A stretch of 64,000 bases of DNA from a virus: the IMG/VR virus record IMGVR_UViG_3300022927_001696, positions 27,581 to 91,580 of that record, one strand, 5' to 3'. The stretch's first letter is position 1. Each line of letters opens with the position of its first letter. Below are positions 29,837 through 38,463 of this stretch, piece by piece. Made by a program: the position numbers and the translations under genes. The notes beneath the pieces are model-generated. The model worked only from the letters and a program-made list of their open reading frames with translations. It was not told where the DNA came from and ran no database searches.

Positions 29837-30835
29837 ATGGCAAAAATTGATGTTACAGAACTAGATATATTCTATATTTCTTACGATGAACCTAATGCAG
29901 AAGAGCATTGGGCTGATTTATTAAACAAAGTACCGTGGGCAAAACGTGTTCATGGAGTTACAGGCTTTGACGCCGCTCATAAGGCATGTGCAGAACAATC
30001 TGAAACAGACCGTTTTATCACAGTAGATGGTGATAATATAGTTATGCCTGATTTCTTTGAGCAGGTATTGGATGTACCTGATACTGACCATGACGGTAAT
30101 GACATCAGCCAAAGTATATTCAGTTGGAATGCTAAAAATATATTAAACGGTTTAGTATATGGTAATGGCGGACTTAAATGTTGGCCTAAGCAATATGCAT
30201 TAGATATGAAAACACACGAAGATGCAGATGATGATGAAGGCATGGAATTTTGCTGGAAACTTAACTACATACAACTAAACGATACATTCTCAGAAGTACA
30301 TCAGACTGCTTCTCCCTTCCAGGCATTTAGAGCAGGTTTTAGGGAAGGAGTAAAGATGAGCCTAGATCAAGGTTTAAGAGTTAGACCAGATGAATTTATA
30401 CAAAAAATTTGGTATGGCAACTATAATAGATTGCAAACTTGGTGTAACATTGGCAGTGATGTTGAGAACGGACTATGGGCAATATATGGTGCAAGACTAG
30501 GATGTGATATGACGGTATTAAGTGATTGGGACACTAATCTTATTTCAGACTACGATTGGTTTAAAGATTTTTTTAAGAATGACATAATTCCTCGTTTCCC
30601 TGGTGATACTATTTGTAACAATACCAAAGTCTCTTACAACTCAGAAATGTTATATATTGCTATACAAGATTTAGGAGTAAAACTAAATGAAAACATAAAT
30701 GAGATGATGCTATTTGATCCAAACGAACAAATGTGTAAATTTTTTAAAAAAACTTTTGTCAATCCTAGACGATGGGGTGTTATGATAAGAGAAAAACAAA
30801 TACAAGATTTATTAGAAAAAGGATTAATTAAATGA
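29837..30835 (+). CDS. DxD glycosyltransferase-like protein, single-domain relative of the 1280-aa repeat protein
   Basis: The 332-residue protein begins LDIFYISYDEPNAEEHWADL and carries VDGDN (residues 63-67), a DxD-like motif. It continues with a block holding NGLVYGNGGLKCWPKQ that is typical of this phage family. The same architecture (IFY strand, WVVDAD motif, YGYGGVKLFP) forms the last unit of the protein at 48372-52214, so the two are homologous. A GT-A fold is inferred from the DxD and strand order. It overlaps the outer-membrane protein gene by 4 bases. Confidence 0.55.
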   Translation: MAKIDVTELDIFYISYDEPNAEEHWADLLNKVPWAKRVHGVTGFDAAHKACAEQSETDRFITVDGDNIVMPDFFEQVLDVPDTDHDGNDISQSIFSWNAKNILNGLVYGNGGLKCWPKQYALDMKTHEDADDDEGMEFCWKLNYIQLNDTFSEVHQTASPFQAFRAGFREGVKMSLDQGLRVRPDEFIQKIWYGNYNRLQTWCNIGSDVENGLWAIYGARLGCDMTVLSDWDTNLISDYDWFKDFFKNDIIPRFPGDTICNNTKVSYNSEMLYIAIQDLGVKLNENINEMMLFDPNEQMCKFFKKTFVNPRRWGVMIREKQIQDLLEKGLIK

Positions 30836-31485
30836 TTAAAAGATATGTATTAGGATTCGCTACAGCAATATTATTACTATTATTAAGTTTTAAAGTATCA
30901 GCACTTGATGTTGGTTTGGGTATAGAGGAAGATGACGGCGATATAGAAATTGATTTAAGTCTTGATTGGGCAAATGAAGTTGGCCCATGGCAATCAATTG
31001 TAGAATTCGATCATGTAACAGAAGAATCTCAAGGAGAAGAGAAAACAAATTTAACATATTTAAATTTAAAACAAAATTATCAGTATAGTGATAAAATATA
31101 TGTTATAGGAATAGTGCAGTTCGATACAGATAAATTTAGGGAAGACTACAAAACAAGATCAGTAATTGGTGGTGGTATAGGTTATAAAATTTATAAATCA
31201 GATAGAATAAAAATTAGTAACGAATTTTCTGTTGCATATTTAGAAAGTGATATTACAGAAGAAATATATAGAAATAGTTTATGGGCATCTTTTAAACTTG
31301 CAGAAAAGATAAATGCATCTAATAAGTTTTTATATGAGTCTGGCGATGAGCCCTATAAAAGAAATGAATTTGAAATAGATTATCAACTAACAGAAAATAT
31401 GTTTATTGGATTATCATGGAGGAAAATACAAGAAGGATTAAAAGACAGAGATACAAAATCTTTAACTTTCAAAATTAAATTTTAA
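30832..31485 (+). CDS. DUF481-like outer-membrane beta-barrel protein
   Basis: The 217-residue protein has a classical signal peptide (MIKRYVLGFATAILLLLLSF, then KVSA, cleavage near residue 25). The mature part is made of alternating amphipathic strands such as YLNLKQNYQYSDKIYVIGIV and NMFIGLSWRKIQ. It ends in Phe (LTFKIKF), the usual BAM recognition signature of outer-membrane barrels. Length and pattern fit DUF481/YdiY-like proteins. Carriage inside a late phage cassette suggests insertion into the host outer membrane. It could alternatively be a lysis or receptor-masking factor. Confidence 0.7.
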   Translation: MIKRYVLGFATAILLLLLSFKVSALDVGLGIEEDDGDIEIDLSLDWANEVGPWQSIVEFDHVTEESQGEEKTNLTYLNLKQNYQYSDKIYVIGIVQFDTDKFREDYKTRSVIGGGIGYKIYKSDRIKISNEFSVAYLESDITEEIYRNSLWASFKLAEKINASNKFLYESGDEPYKRNEFEIDYQLTENMFIGLSWRKIQEGLKDRDTKSLTFKIKF

Positions 31486-33017
31486 TGAGCATATATGATC
31501 AAGCCGCAGATAAGGCCAAAGAACAATTAGATGCCATAAGCGATACAATGTGTTACGCAAAATGGACACAGGTGTCTATGCATTTAACAAATGGCAAAAC
31601 ACATAGTTGCTATCATCCTCCTACACATGATATAGATGTAGAAGAACTAGAGAATAATCCTTCAGCATTACATAATACAGCAGAAAAGAAAGAACAACGT
31701 AGACAAATGTTAGCAGGTGAACGACCTGAAGGTTGTAGTTACTGTTGGCGTATAGAAGATGTAGGCGGTAGAAGTGATAGAGTTTATCGTAGTGGTGAAT
31801 ACTGGGCACAAAACGCCAGAGAAGAAATATCAGAAGCAGGTGCAGACGGAAATATAAATCCACGTTATGTAGAAGTAAACTTTAACCAAGCCTGTAATTT
31901 TAAATGCTCATATTGTTCTCCTCATTTAAGTAATAGTTGGGAAAAAGAGATTAAAGAATTTGGTGCATACAAGATAATAGATGGTGAGCATAACAATTTA
32001 GAAAGTTTAAGTAATCAGAGATTACTACCACAAAAATTAGCACAAGGGGAAAATCCATACGTTACAGCATTTTGGAAATGGTGGCCTGAATTATACAAAA
32101 CATTAGAAGTATTTCGTATGACTGGGGGCGAGCCATTAATGGATAGTAATACATTTAAGGTTCTAGACTATGTGTATGAAAATCCAAATGCCTGGTTGGA
32201 GATGTCATTAACATCGAACATGGTACCACCTAAACCTATCTTAATGGATATGTTTATAGAGAAACTACAAAGATTAGAAGAGATACAAATTTGGGAAGAT
32301 CCAGAAAAGTTTAATCCAAACTCTGGAAATAACTGGTATGTAGCACCAGCATGTAAGAACTTTGCCACGTTTGTAAGTGTAGATGGTTACGGTGTACAAG
32401 CAGAGTATATGCGTACAGGTATGGATTTTTCAGTGCTACAAAAAAATGTAAAACGTATATTATCAGAAACAGATAATAGTACTATAACATTTATTAATAC
32501 GTTCAATGTGTTAAGTCTTACAAGTTTACGTGACTATTTACAATGGATATTAGACTTGCGAGATGAGTATGCTAAAGACAGACAAGGTATAAAATATATA
32601 CCTATACCAGATAATGGTGATCATAAACATGATGATTATGAAATAAGACCCAAACAAAGAATATGGTTTGATATTCCTTTACTAAGAGCACCTTTATGGC
32701 AATGTATACAAATATTACCTGAGTACTATCAAAGTTATTTAGAAGAAGCAATAGCATTTATGGAAATGAATCAAGCAGATGAAGTAAATATAGACTATAG
32801 AGGATTTAAAGACTTTGAGATAGACAAAGTTAGACGTAATTTAGAATGGATGAAAGCAGGTTCTAAAATGGAAAAAGAAGAAGTTATCAAAGCAAGAGCA
32901 AATTTTTATAAATTTTTTACGCAACATGACGAAAGAAGAAGCACAGATTTTTTAAGCACATTTCCTGAAATGGAAGACTGGTGGCAAATTTGTAAAGAGG
33001 CAGAGGCAATGGTATGA
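31485..33017 (+). CDS. Radical SAM protein 1 with N-terminal SPASM-like region
   Basis: The 510-residue enzyme has CX3CX2C at residues 137, 141 and 144 (NQACNFKCSYCSP), binding the [4Fe-4S] cluster that cleaves S-adenosylmethionine, and a downstream MTGGEPLM motif. Before the barrel, cysteines at 23, 42, 84 and 87 form a twitch/SPASM-like auxiliary cluster site; in most SPASM enzymes this lies C-terminal. It shares with the gene at 33265 the unusual block SC-(Y/H)-HPP-x-H, so these two form a subgroup. The substrate is unknown. Its TAATG overlap with the barrel protein gene indicates coupling. Confidence 0.85.
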   Translation: MSIYDQAADKAKEQLDAISDTMCYAKWTQVSMHLTNGKTHSCYHPPTHDIDVEELENNPSALHNTAEKKEQRRQMLAGERPEGCSYCWRIEDVGGRSDRVYRSGEYWAQNAREEISEAGADGNINPRYVEVNFNQACNFKCSYCSPHLSNSWEKEIKEFGAYKIIDGEHNNLESLSNQRLLPQKLAQGENPYVTAFWKWWPELYKTLEVFRMTGGEPLMDSNTFKVLDYVYENPNAWLEMSLTSNMVPPKPILMDMFIEKLQRLEEIQIWEDPEKFNPNSGNNWYVAPACKNFATFVSVDGYGVQAEYMRTGMDFSVLQKNVKRILSETDNSTITFINTFNVLSLTSLRDYLQWILDLRDEYAKDRQGIKYIPIPDNGDHKHDDYEIRPKQRIWFDIPLLRAPLWQCIQILPEYYQSYLEEAIAFMEMNQADEVNIDYRGFKDFEIDKVRRNLEWMKAGSKMEKEEVIKARANFYKFFTQHDERRSTDFLSTFPEMEDWWQICKEAEAMV

Positions 33018-33265
33018 ATACAAAAGTAATAATTGACGCACTTAAAGAAGGAGTTGTAACAGTTGTATTCGAAAAAATAGATACAGGCGAAATAAGAACA
33101 ATGCCTTGCACATTAAATAATAAAATATCAGGGACAAGTATGACAATAAAAGATTACAGTAGTCCTGATACTTTAGTAATGTATGGCTTAGATGTAAAAG
33201 CATGGAGAGATGTAAGGGTAGATACTATACAAGATTGGTATGAAGGATATCCAAAGGAGAAATAA
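33014..33265 (+). CDS. DUF2693/WYL_2-like small protein
   Basis: The 83-residue protein has the order KVIIDALKEGVVTVVFEK, RTMPCTLN and a C-terminal VKAWRDVRVDTI strand. This is typical of a short SH3/Sm-like barrel family (DUF2693, WYL_2) common in T4-type marine phages. These proteins may bind nucleic acids, but no role is proven. It lies in 4-base and 1-base overlaps between two radical SAM genes. Confidence 0.65.
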   Translation: MNTKVIIDALKEGVVTVVFEKIDTGEIRTMPCTLNNKISGTSMTIKDYSSPDTLVMYGLDVKAWRDVRVDTIQDWYEGYPKEK

Positions 33266-34929
33266 TGGGAAGAAGGCAAGGCGAAAGTCACAGAGAATAT
33301 AAAGCAAGGATGATAGATCCTGTTTCAGAATCCTTTTGTGGTGCTAAGTGGTACAATGCTACCATATGGCTAGGACACGGCGGAACAACCAGTTGTCACC
33401 ATCCACCTGCACACCAAATTGATTTAGAAGAGATTAAAACTAATCCTTCTGCGATTCATAACACACGTCATAAAAAGAAAATGCGTGATATGATGCAGAA
33501 AGGTGATAGACCTAAAGAGTGTGAGTACTGTTGGAAGATAGAAGACATGGAAAAAGACTCTGATGGTAATGAGCCTGTAAGTGATAGAGTTTACAAAACA
33601 GTTATATATGAAGATGAAGATTTACATACTGCGGCAACATTAGACCCGCAGTTTGATGTAAACTTAAAAACATTGGAAATAGCATTTAATAGAACTTGCC
33701 AATTAGCATGTAGTTATTGTAACCCAGCATTCTCCTCTACATGGGTAAAAGACATTAGAACTAATGGAGGTTATCAAGGAATTAAGAGTGATGCAAGAGG
33801 TCATTTTATCGACGATGCCCCCTACGCCGAACCATTTGATGAAGGGCAAGCCAACCCTTATGTGGATGCCTTCTGGAGATGGTGGCCAGAACTTAGTAAA
33901 GATTTAGAAGAAATCAGAGTTACAGGTGGAGAACCACTTATGACTCCTGACATTTATCAGTTGTTTGATTGGTTTGAAACAACAGACGAGCCAAATAAAG
34001 ATAATATGAGATTTGCTATTAATAGTAATTTAATGGCAAAGAAAAGTTTACTAGACAAACTTATAGCAGGTACACAAAATATTAATAGATTCCATTTATA
34101 TTCTAGTTGCGAAGCAATGGGCAAACAAGCAGAATATATCAGAGATGGATTAGATTGGGATACCTGGACACAAAATTTTGAAAGAATATGTAGCGAAGCA
34201 AATATTGAAGGACTACATATGATGATGACAATCAATGCACTATGTTTAGATACCATAGTGGAATTTTTAGATTGGATGCTAGGAATGAAACGTAAATACG
34301 GTCATAATCGTCCTGGATTTACCTGTAACATTTTACGTTTCCCTAGTTTCCAATCGCCTTTAACATTGCCTGACAACTTGCGTAAATTATATCACGACGA
34401 GATAAGTGCTTGGTTAGATGGAGTCAGAGAACGTGAAGAAAAGGATAAAGACGGATTACTACTAGTGCAACCTTGGGAACAAGACCAATTAACAAGACTA
34501 ATAGAATACTTAGATGTTGTTAAGACTCCACATAGAAATACTGCTGACAAAGAACTATTAGAACATGATTTTAAATTATTTTATGAGCAATATGATGCTA
34601 GAAGAGGGTATAACTTTAAAGAAACATTTCCAAGACTTGCAGAATTTTATGATAATATAAAGATTATGTCAATAGGAGACAATGAATTAGACGTACAAGC
34701 ACCTAAAACACACGGTGTTACTGATAGTTTATATGCTAAACGTATTGTTACAGAAGACGGTGAAGTAAAAGTAGTTGAAATGAAAATGCGAGGAAGAGAA
34801 ACAGGTGAAAGTCAAGATAACTACGACGATGAAAAGTATGCTGATGATGAAAGAAAAAATAAAACTGGCAGTAGTATTGGTTGGGACACTGAAACAGATG
34901 GGTTAGGCGGAGAAGTAGGCAATGATTGA
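33265..34929 (+). CDS. Radical SAM protein 2 with N-terminal SPASM-like region
   Basis: The 554-residue enzyme is a close relative of the one at 31485. CX3CX2C is at residues 145, 149 and 152 (RTCQLACSYCNPAF), followed by RVTGGEPLM. N-terminal auxiliary cysteines are at 25, 44, 86 and 89 within CHHPPAH and CEYCWKIED. It has an extra C-terminal acidic tail of about 80 residues (GETGESQDNYDDEKYADDE) lacking in the paralogue. The ATG follows AGGAG at 33256-33260. The radical chemistry is secure from the motifs; the substrate is not known. Confidence 0.85.
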   Translation: MGRRQGESHREYKARMIDPVSESFCGAKWYNATIWLGHGGTTSCHHPPAHQIDLEEIKTNPSAIHNTRHKKKMRDMMQKGDRPKECEYCWKIEDMEKDSDGNEPVSDRVYKTVIYEDEDLHTAATLDPQFDVNLKTLEIAFNRTCQLACSYCNPAFSSTWVKDIRTNGGYQGIKSDARGHFIDDAPYAEPFDEGQANPYVDAFWRWWPELSKDLEEIRVTGGEPLMTPDIYQLFDWFETTDEPNKDNMRFAINSNLMAKKSLLDKLIAGTQNINRFHLYSSCEAMGKQAEYIRDGLDWDTWTQNFERICSEANIEGLHMMMTINALCLDTIVEFLDWMLGMKRKYGHNRPGFTCNILRFPSFQSPLTLPDNLRKLYHDEISAWLDGVREREEKDKDGLLLVQPWEQDQLTRLIEYLDVVKTPHRNTADKELLEHDFKLFYEQYDARRGYNFKETFPRLAEFYDNIKIMSIGDNELDVQAPKTHGVTDSLYAKRIVTEDGEVKVVEMKMRGRETGESQDNYDDEKYADDERKNKTGSSIGWDTETDGLGGEVGND

Positions 34930-35686
34930 TCTTTATGCTAATATAGGCATGGCACATGAATGTGATTGGCAAGTCATAAAATCTAGAGTGGTAGCGGCGG
35001 CACAATGTAATGCTGATGCCGTAATAATGACAAAATCTACACCTAGAATTGCAATTCCGGAACACAAAAAATATGTTAGTATTCAGAGCAAGTGGGGAAA
35101 TTTACCATATATAGAAGTCGCCGAGCAAAGTGAAGTTGATGACCTTGTAATTAAAAAATTTAATGATTTAACAAAACAAATTGGTATACCGGTAATATGG
35201 TGTATAACAGATTCAGAAGCAGGAGGTTGGGTAAAAGAAAAAACAGATTGCCAGCATGTTAAAATACATTACGATTTTAAAAATGATAAAGAAACAATAG
35301 ATTATGCTATTAACAATTTTAAACAAATTATCTTATCAGGAGATAGTATTTGGAAGGATTACTGTATTAAATTATGTAAAAACGTAAGAGATCGCCAAAA
35401 CTTCTCTTTTTACCATACAACAAGTAAATTCCCTTCTCAAATAGAAGAACTAAATTTAAATCATATGAGAACATTTACTAAATTATCAGATTTCAAAATA
35501 GGATATGAAGGCAGATGTAATGGTATTTTTCCAGATTGTTCTGTAGTATTTAAAGATGTAGATTTTATAGAAAAATATTTAGGTGATAATGATACAGAAA
35601 ATTCTGTATTATTGAATCATCAAGAATTTTATGATTTTTTTGTAAATATGAATCAATTAGAAGTTGCAAATGGCAAAAAAGATTAG
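34922..35686 (+). CDS. NeuB-like (nonulosonate synthase family) TIM-barrel protein
   Basis: The 254-residue protein follows the NeuB layout. An early strand, YANIGMAHECDWQVIKSRV, has H-x-C in place of the usual N-H-N. Next come AAAQCNADAV (family: AGADAVKFQ), a central IPVIWCITDSEAG segment, IILSGDSIW and a late block EELNLNHMRTFTKLSDFKIG matching the NL...VGYSDH end of the barrel. The family condenses phosphoenolpyruvate with a hexosamine to make sialic, pseudaminic or legionaminic acid. Several hallmark residues are changed, so it may be divergent or inactive. No C-terminal SAF domain is present. Confidence 0.5.
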   Translation: MIDLYANIGMAHECDWQVIKSRVVAAAQCNADAVIMTKSTPRIAIPEHKKYVSIQSKWGNLPYIEVAEQSEVDDLVIKKFNDLTKQIGIPVIWCITDSEAGGWVKEKTDCQHVKIHYDFKNDKETIDYAINNFKQIILSGDSIWKDYCIKLCKNVRDRQNFSFYHTTSKFPSQIEELNLNHMRTFTKLSDFKIGYEGRCNGIFPDCSVVFKDVDFIEKYLGDNDTENSVLLNHQEFYDFFVNMNQLEVANGKKD

Positions 35687-37076
35687 ACCTAAATGGGAAC
35701 ACGGGCAAATGAGCCCAGACTCAGAAAACAAAGTTTTTTGTACTGCACCTTGGACCCACACATATATTTCTCCTCAGTCAGAGAGGCGTATGTGCTGTGC
35801 CTCCCGCGAAGATCACATGATGCAAAAGCAATATATAGATGCCAGTAATGACGAAAGTACAGGAATGTTTAGACCAGTAGGAACAATGGCAGACTATAAA
35901 CCAGTAACACTAAAAGAACACTGGAACTCAGCATATATGATGGACATAAGAAAGAAACTTATGGCAGGTGAGGAAATACCACAATGTAATGTTTGTAACG
36001 ATAGTGTGTTAAGCCAAAGTACATATAGACAATGGTTTACCGGTTACTTGTTTGAAAATAAAATAGATCAATGTTTTGAGGAGACAGACGAAAATGGATA
36101 TACTACAATGGAACCTATCTCTTTTGATTATAGGGTTAGTAATTTATGCAATTTTAAATGCCGTATGTGTGGTGAGCCGCTCAGCTCAGCATGGGAGGCC
36201 GAGAAGCGAAAGCATAATCAATGGTCGCCTGAAAACCAGCCGTTCATGGTTCCAGAGAATAAAAAGATAATAGACAAGTTTCAAAAGGAAGTAGTAGAAG
36301 AAGAATTTTGGGAATATATTTGTTCAGGAACAGTTGAAGAATTGTACTGGGTAGGCGGCGAACCATTAATGTATGATATACATTGGCGAGCAATGGATAG
36401 ACTAGCACAAGATGATAATCTTAAAAAAGTACATTTAAGATATAACAGTAATTTAAGTCGTGTGAGATTTAAAGACTATTACTTATACGATTGGTTACCA
36501 CAAGCAAAAGACTGGACAATGTGTGCAAGTATAGACGGCACGGGTTGGATAGGAGAGTTTATTCGTACAGGTCTTAATTGGGAAGAGTGGGATAAAAATT
36601 TCAGAGAAGGCGTGGCATTACCCGGTGGTAAAGATAAAATGTTAATGGATCTAACACTTACAGGTCCTGGTATGCTAGACTTAAAAAACTTTTTTGACTA
36701 TGCATTAGAACTAGATGTTAAAATAGAAACAAAACGTATGTTTGCATTTCATAGTGATATAGTTTTTAGTCCTATGGCATGGCCTAGACATATATTAGAT
36801 CGTATTATACATGAAAACTTAGACTATATACGCCCACGTGCAACAGATAAACAACAAACTCTAATAAATGAATTAGAAAATATGCTCACAGTTCCTAATT
36901 TTGAGGAACAATGGCCAGAAGAACATGAAGAAAATTTCTTTAGAGGCAGAGGGTGGCAAAGAAAAATTGCTGAGATGAGACCAGACCAAAAGTATACAAT
37001 TGAAGATGTTTATAAACTAGATGATCAATTATATGATTGGTGGATGAAAATAGATAAAAAGCATAACCAAAGATAA
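35670..37076 (+). CDS. Radical SAM protein 3 with N-terminal SPASM-like region
   Basis: I place the start at the ATG 35670 (MAKKIRPKWE) rather than the upstream in-frame TTG. In the 468-residue product CX3CX2C is at residues 150, 154 and 157 (NLCNFKCRMCGEPLSSAW), with VGGEPLMYD downstream. Auxiliary cysteines are at 24, 42, 43, 106 and 109, including VFCTAPWTHTY and MCCAS, matching the FC-x-x-PW...CC pattern of SPASM regions. It overlaps the NeuB-like gene by 17 bases. Family is certain at superfamily level; substrate unknown. Confidence 0.85.
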   Translation: MAKKIRPKWEHGQMSPDSENKVFCTAPWTHTYISPQSERRMCCASREDHMMQKQYIDASNDESTGMFRPVGTMADYKPVTLKEHWNSAYMMDIRKKLMAGEEIPQCNVCNDSVLSQSTYRQWFTGYLFENKIDQCFEETDENGYTTMEPISFDYRVSNLCNFKCRMCGEPLSSAWEAEKRKHNQWSPENQPFMVPENKKIIDKFQKEVVEEEFWEYICSGTVEELYWVGGEPLMYDIHWRAMDRLAQDDNLKKVHLRYNSNLSRVRFKDYYLYDWLPQAKDWTMCASIDGTGWIGEFIRTGLNWEEWDKNFREGVALPGGKDKMLMDLTLTGPGMLDLKNFFDYALELDVKIETKRMFAFHSDIVFSPMAWPRHILDRIIHENLDYIRPRATDKQQTLINELENMLTVPNFEEQWPEEHEENFFRGRGWQRKIAEMRPDQKYTIEDVYKLDDQLYDWWMKIDKKHNQR

Positions 37077-37096
37077 ATTTCTTTATCAAAAAACCT

Positions 37097-37104
37097 GATA
37101 AATA
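37097..37104 (+). promoter_or_regulatory. T4-type late promoter box (GATAAATA) with leader
   Basis: GATAAATA in the 63-base gap before the dehydrogenase gene, with AGGAG at 37129-37133 and the ATG at 37140. The box is also the right arm of a 7-base inverted repeat (TTTATCA/TGATAAA, 37082-37103). Confidence 0.65.
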
Positions 37105-37139
37105 TAACTGTATTTAATACAACACAACAGGAGATAAAG

Positions 37140-38462
37140 ATGGCCTCAGTCGGATTTATCGGTGTAGGTAAGTTAGGACAAGCCTGTGCCGAGATGGTCG
37201 CTGAAGTACATGATGTTGTTGGGTATGATGTTAATCCTGTAGAGCCTGAAAACTTTGCAATGGTAGACAGTATAGCAGATGCTGTACATGGTAGAGATAT
37301 TGTTTTTATAGCAGTACCTACACCGCATGACCCACAATATGATGGAAAAGCACCAACCAGCCATTTACCTAATAAGGACTTTGACTATTCATTGGTCAAG
37401 CAAGTACTTAGTGAAGTAAATGCGGTTGCAACAAAAGACCAATTAGTAGTCCTTATATCAACAGTACTCCCTGGAACAACCAGACGTGAGTTTATTGATT
37501 TAATTCCAAATGCCCGATTCGTTTATAATCCATATCTTATTGCTATGGGTACAGTAAAGTGGGATATGGTAAATCCAGAAATGGTAATGATAGGAACAGA
37601 AGATGGAAGTGAAACAGGTGATGCAAAAGAACTTGTTGACTTTTATAAAACAATAATGCAGAACGAACCAAGATACATTATAGGTACTTGGGACGAAACA
37701 GAATGTATAAAAGTATTTTACAATACATTTATTAGTGCTAAAGTAAGTCTAGTAAACATGATACAAGACGTTGCGGAAAACTTAGGCAACATAAACGCAG
37801 AAGTAGTTTGCGATGCACTTGCACAAAGTGACAGACGTATTATGGGACCAGGTTATATGAAACCAGGTATGGGCGATGGGGGTGCTTGTCATCCAAGAGA
37901 TAATATCGCTTTACGTTGGATGGCTGAAGAACTTGACCTAGGATATGACTTGTTTGATGCTGTGATGTTATCAAGAGAAAAACAAGCAGAAAACATGGCT
38001 AATAGACTTTGCGAACTTGCAGAAGGAGATTTTCATCCTACAACAAGAACAATGATAGGTGCATTGCCAGTAATTATTGTTGGTAAAGCATACAAACCAT
38101 TAGTAGAATATGAAGCCGGTTCGGCAAGTATGTTAGTAGGCCACTATGTACAAAATCGTGGTCATGAATTACATTACTTAGACGAAAAAACCGGAGATAT
38201 GCCTCCGCAATCAGTATTAGATAAACCTGCTGTATATTTACTTGCACATAATCCTGGCATAACATATGGTGATCAATTAGATACTGTACCAGGCTGGTAT
38301 GGTGATCATAAAGTTACAGACTGTGATGATGCATTAGTATCAACAGGTAATGGTACAGAGTTAAACTTTGCTTCAGGTAGTATTGTAGTTGACCCATGGA
38401 GAAAAACTCCAGACATAGAAGGTGTTAAAGTAATTCATTACGGAAATACTAGAGGAAAATAG
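37140..38462 (+). CDS. Nucleotide-sugar dehydrogenase (UDP-glucose/GDP-mannose DH family)
   Basis: The 440-residue protein has an N-terminal NAD-binding GVGKLG at residues 8-13. A central VFYNTFISAKVSLVNM segment contains the family's conserved Asn and Lys, and the GDGGACHPRD motif contains the expected catalytic Cys250. The family oxidises the C6 hydroxyl of a sugar nucleotide to the uronic acid in two NAD-dependent steps. The C-terminal domain after residue 310 is more divergent. It has its own late promoter and a strong ribosome-binding site. It would supply acidic sugars to the glycosyltransferases in the cassette; exact substrate unknown. Confidence 0.85.
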   Translation: MASVGFIGVGKLGQACAEMVAEVHDVVGYDVNPVEPENFAMVDSIADAVHGRDIVFIAVPTPHDPQYDGKAPTSHLPNKDFDYSLVKQVLSEVNAVATKDQLVVLISTVLPGTTRREFIDLIPNARFVYNPYLIAMGTVKWDMVNPEMVMIGTEDGSETGDAKELVDFYKTIMQNEPRYIIGTWDETECIKVFYNTFISAKVSLVNMIQDVAENLGNINAEVVCDALAQSDRRIMGPGYMKPGMGDGGACHPRDNIALRWMAEELDLGYDLFDAVMLSREKQAENMANRLCELAEGDFHPTTRTMIGALPVIIVGKAYKPLVEYEAGSASMLVGHYVQNRGHELHYLDEKTGDMPPQSVLDKPAVYLLAHNPGITYGDQLDTVPGWYGDHKVTDCDDALVSTGNGTELNFASGSIVVDPWRKTPDIEGVKVIHYGNTRGK

Positions 38463-38463
38463 G

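Noticed and set aside
35664-35669. TTG at 35664 as the start of radical SAM gene 3
   Set aside because: An in-frame ATG lies two codons downstream and no signal favours the TTG.
37082-37103. Inverted repeat TTTATCA/TGATAAA considered as a terminator
   Set aside because: AT-rich seven-pair stem without a T tract; its right arm is part of a late promoter box, so the match may be incidental.
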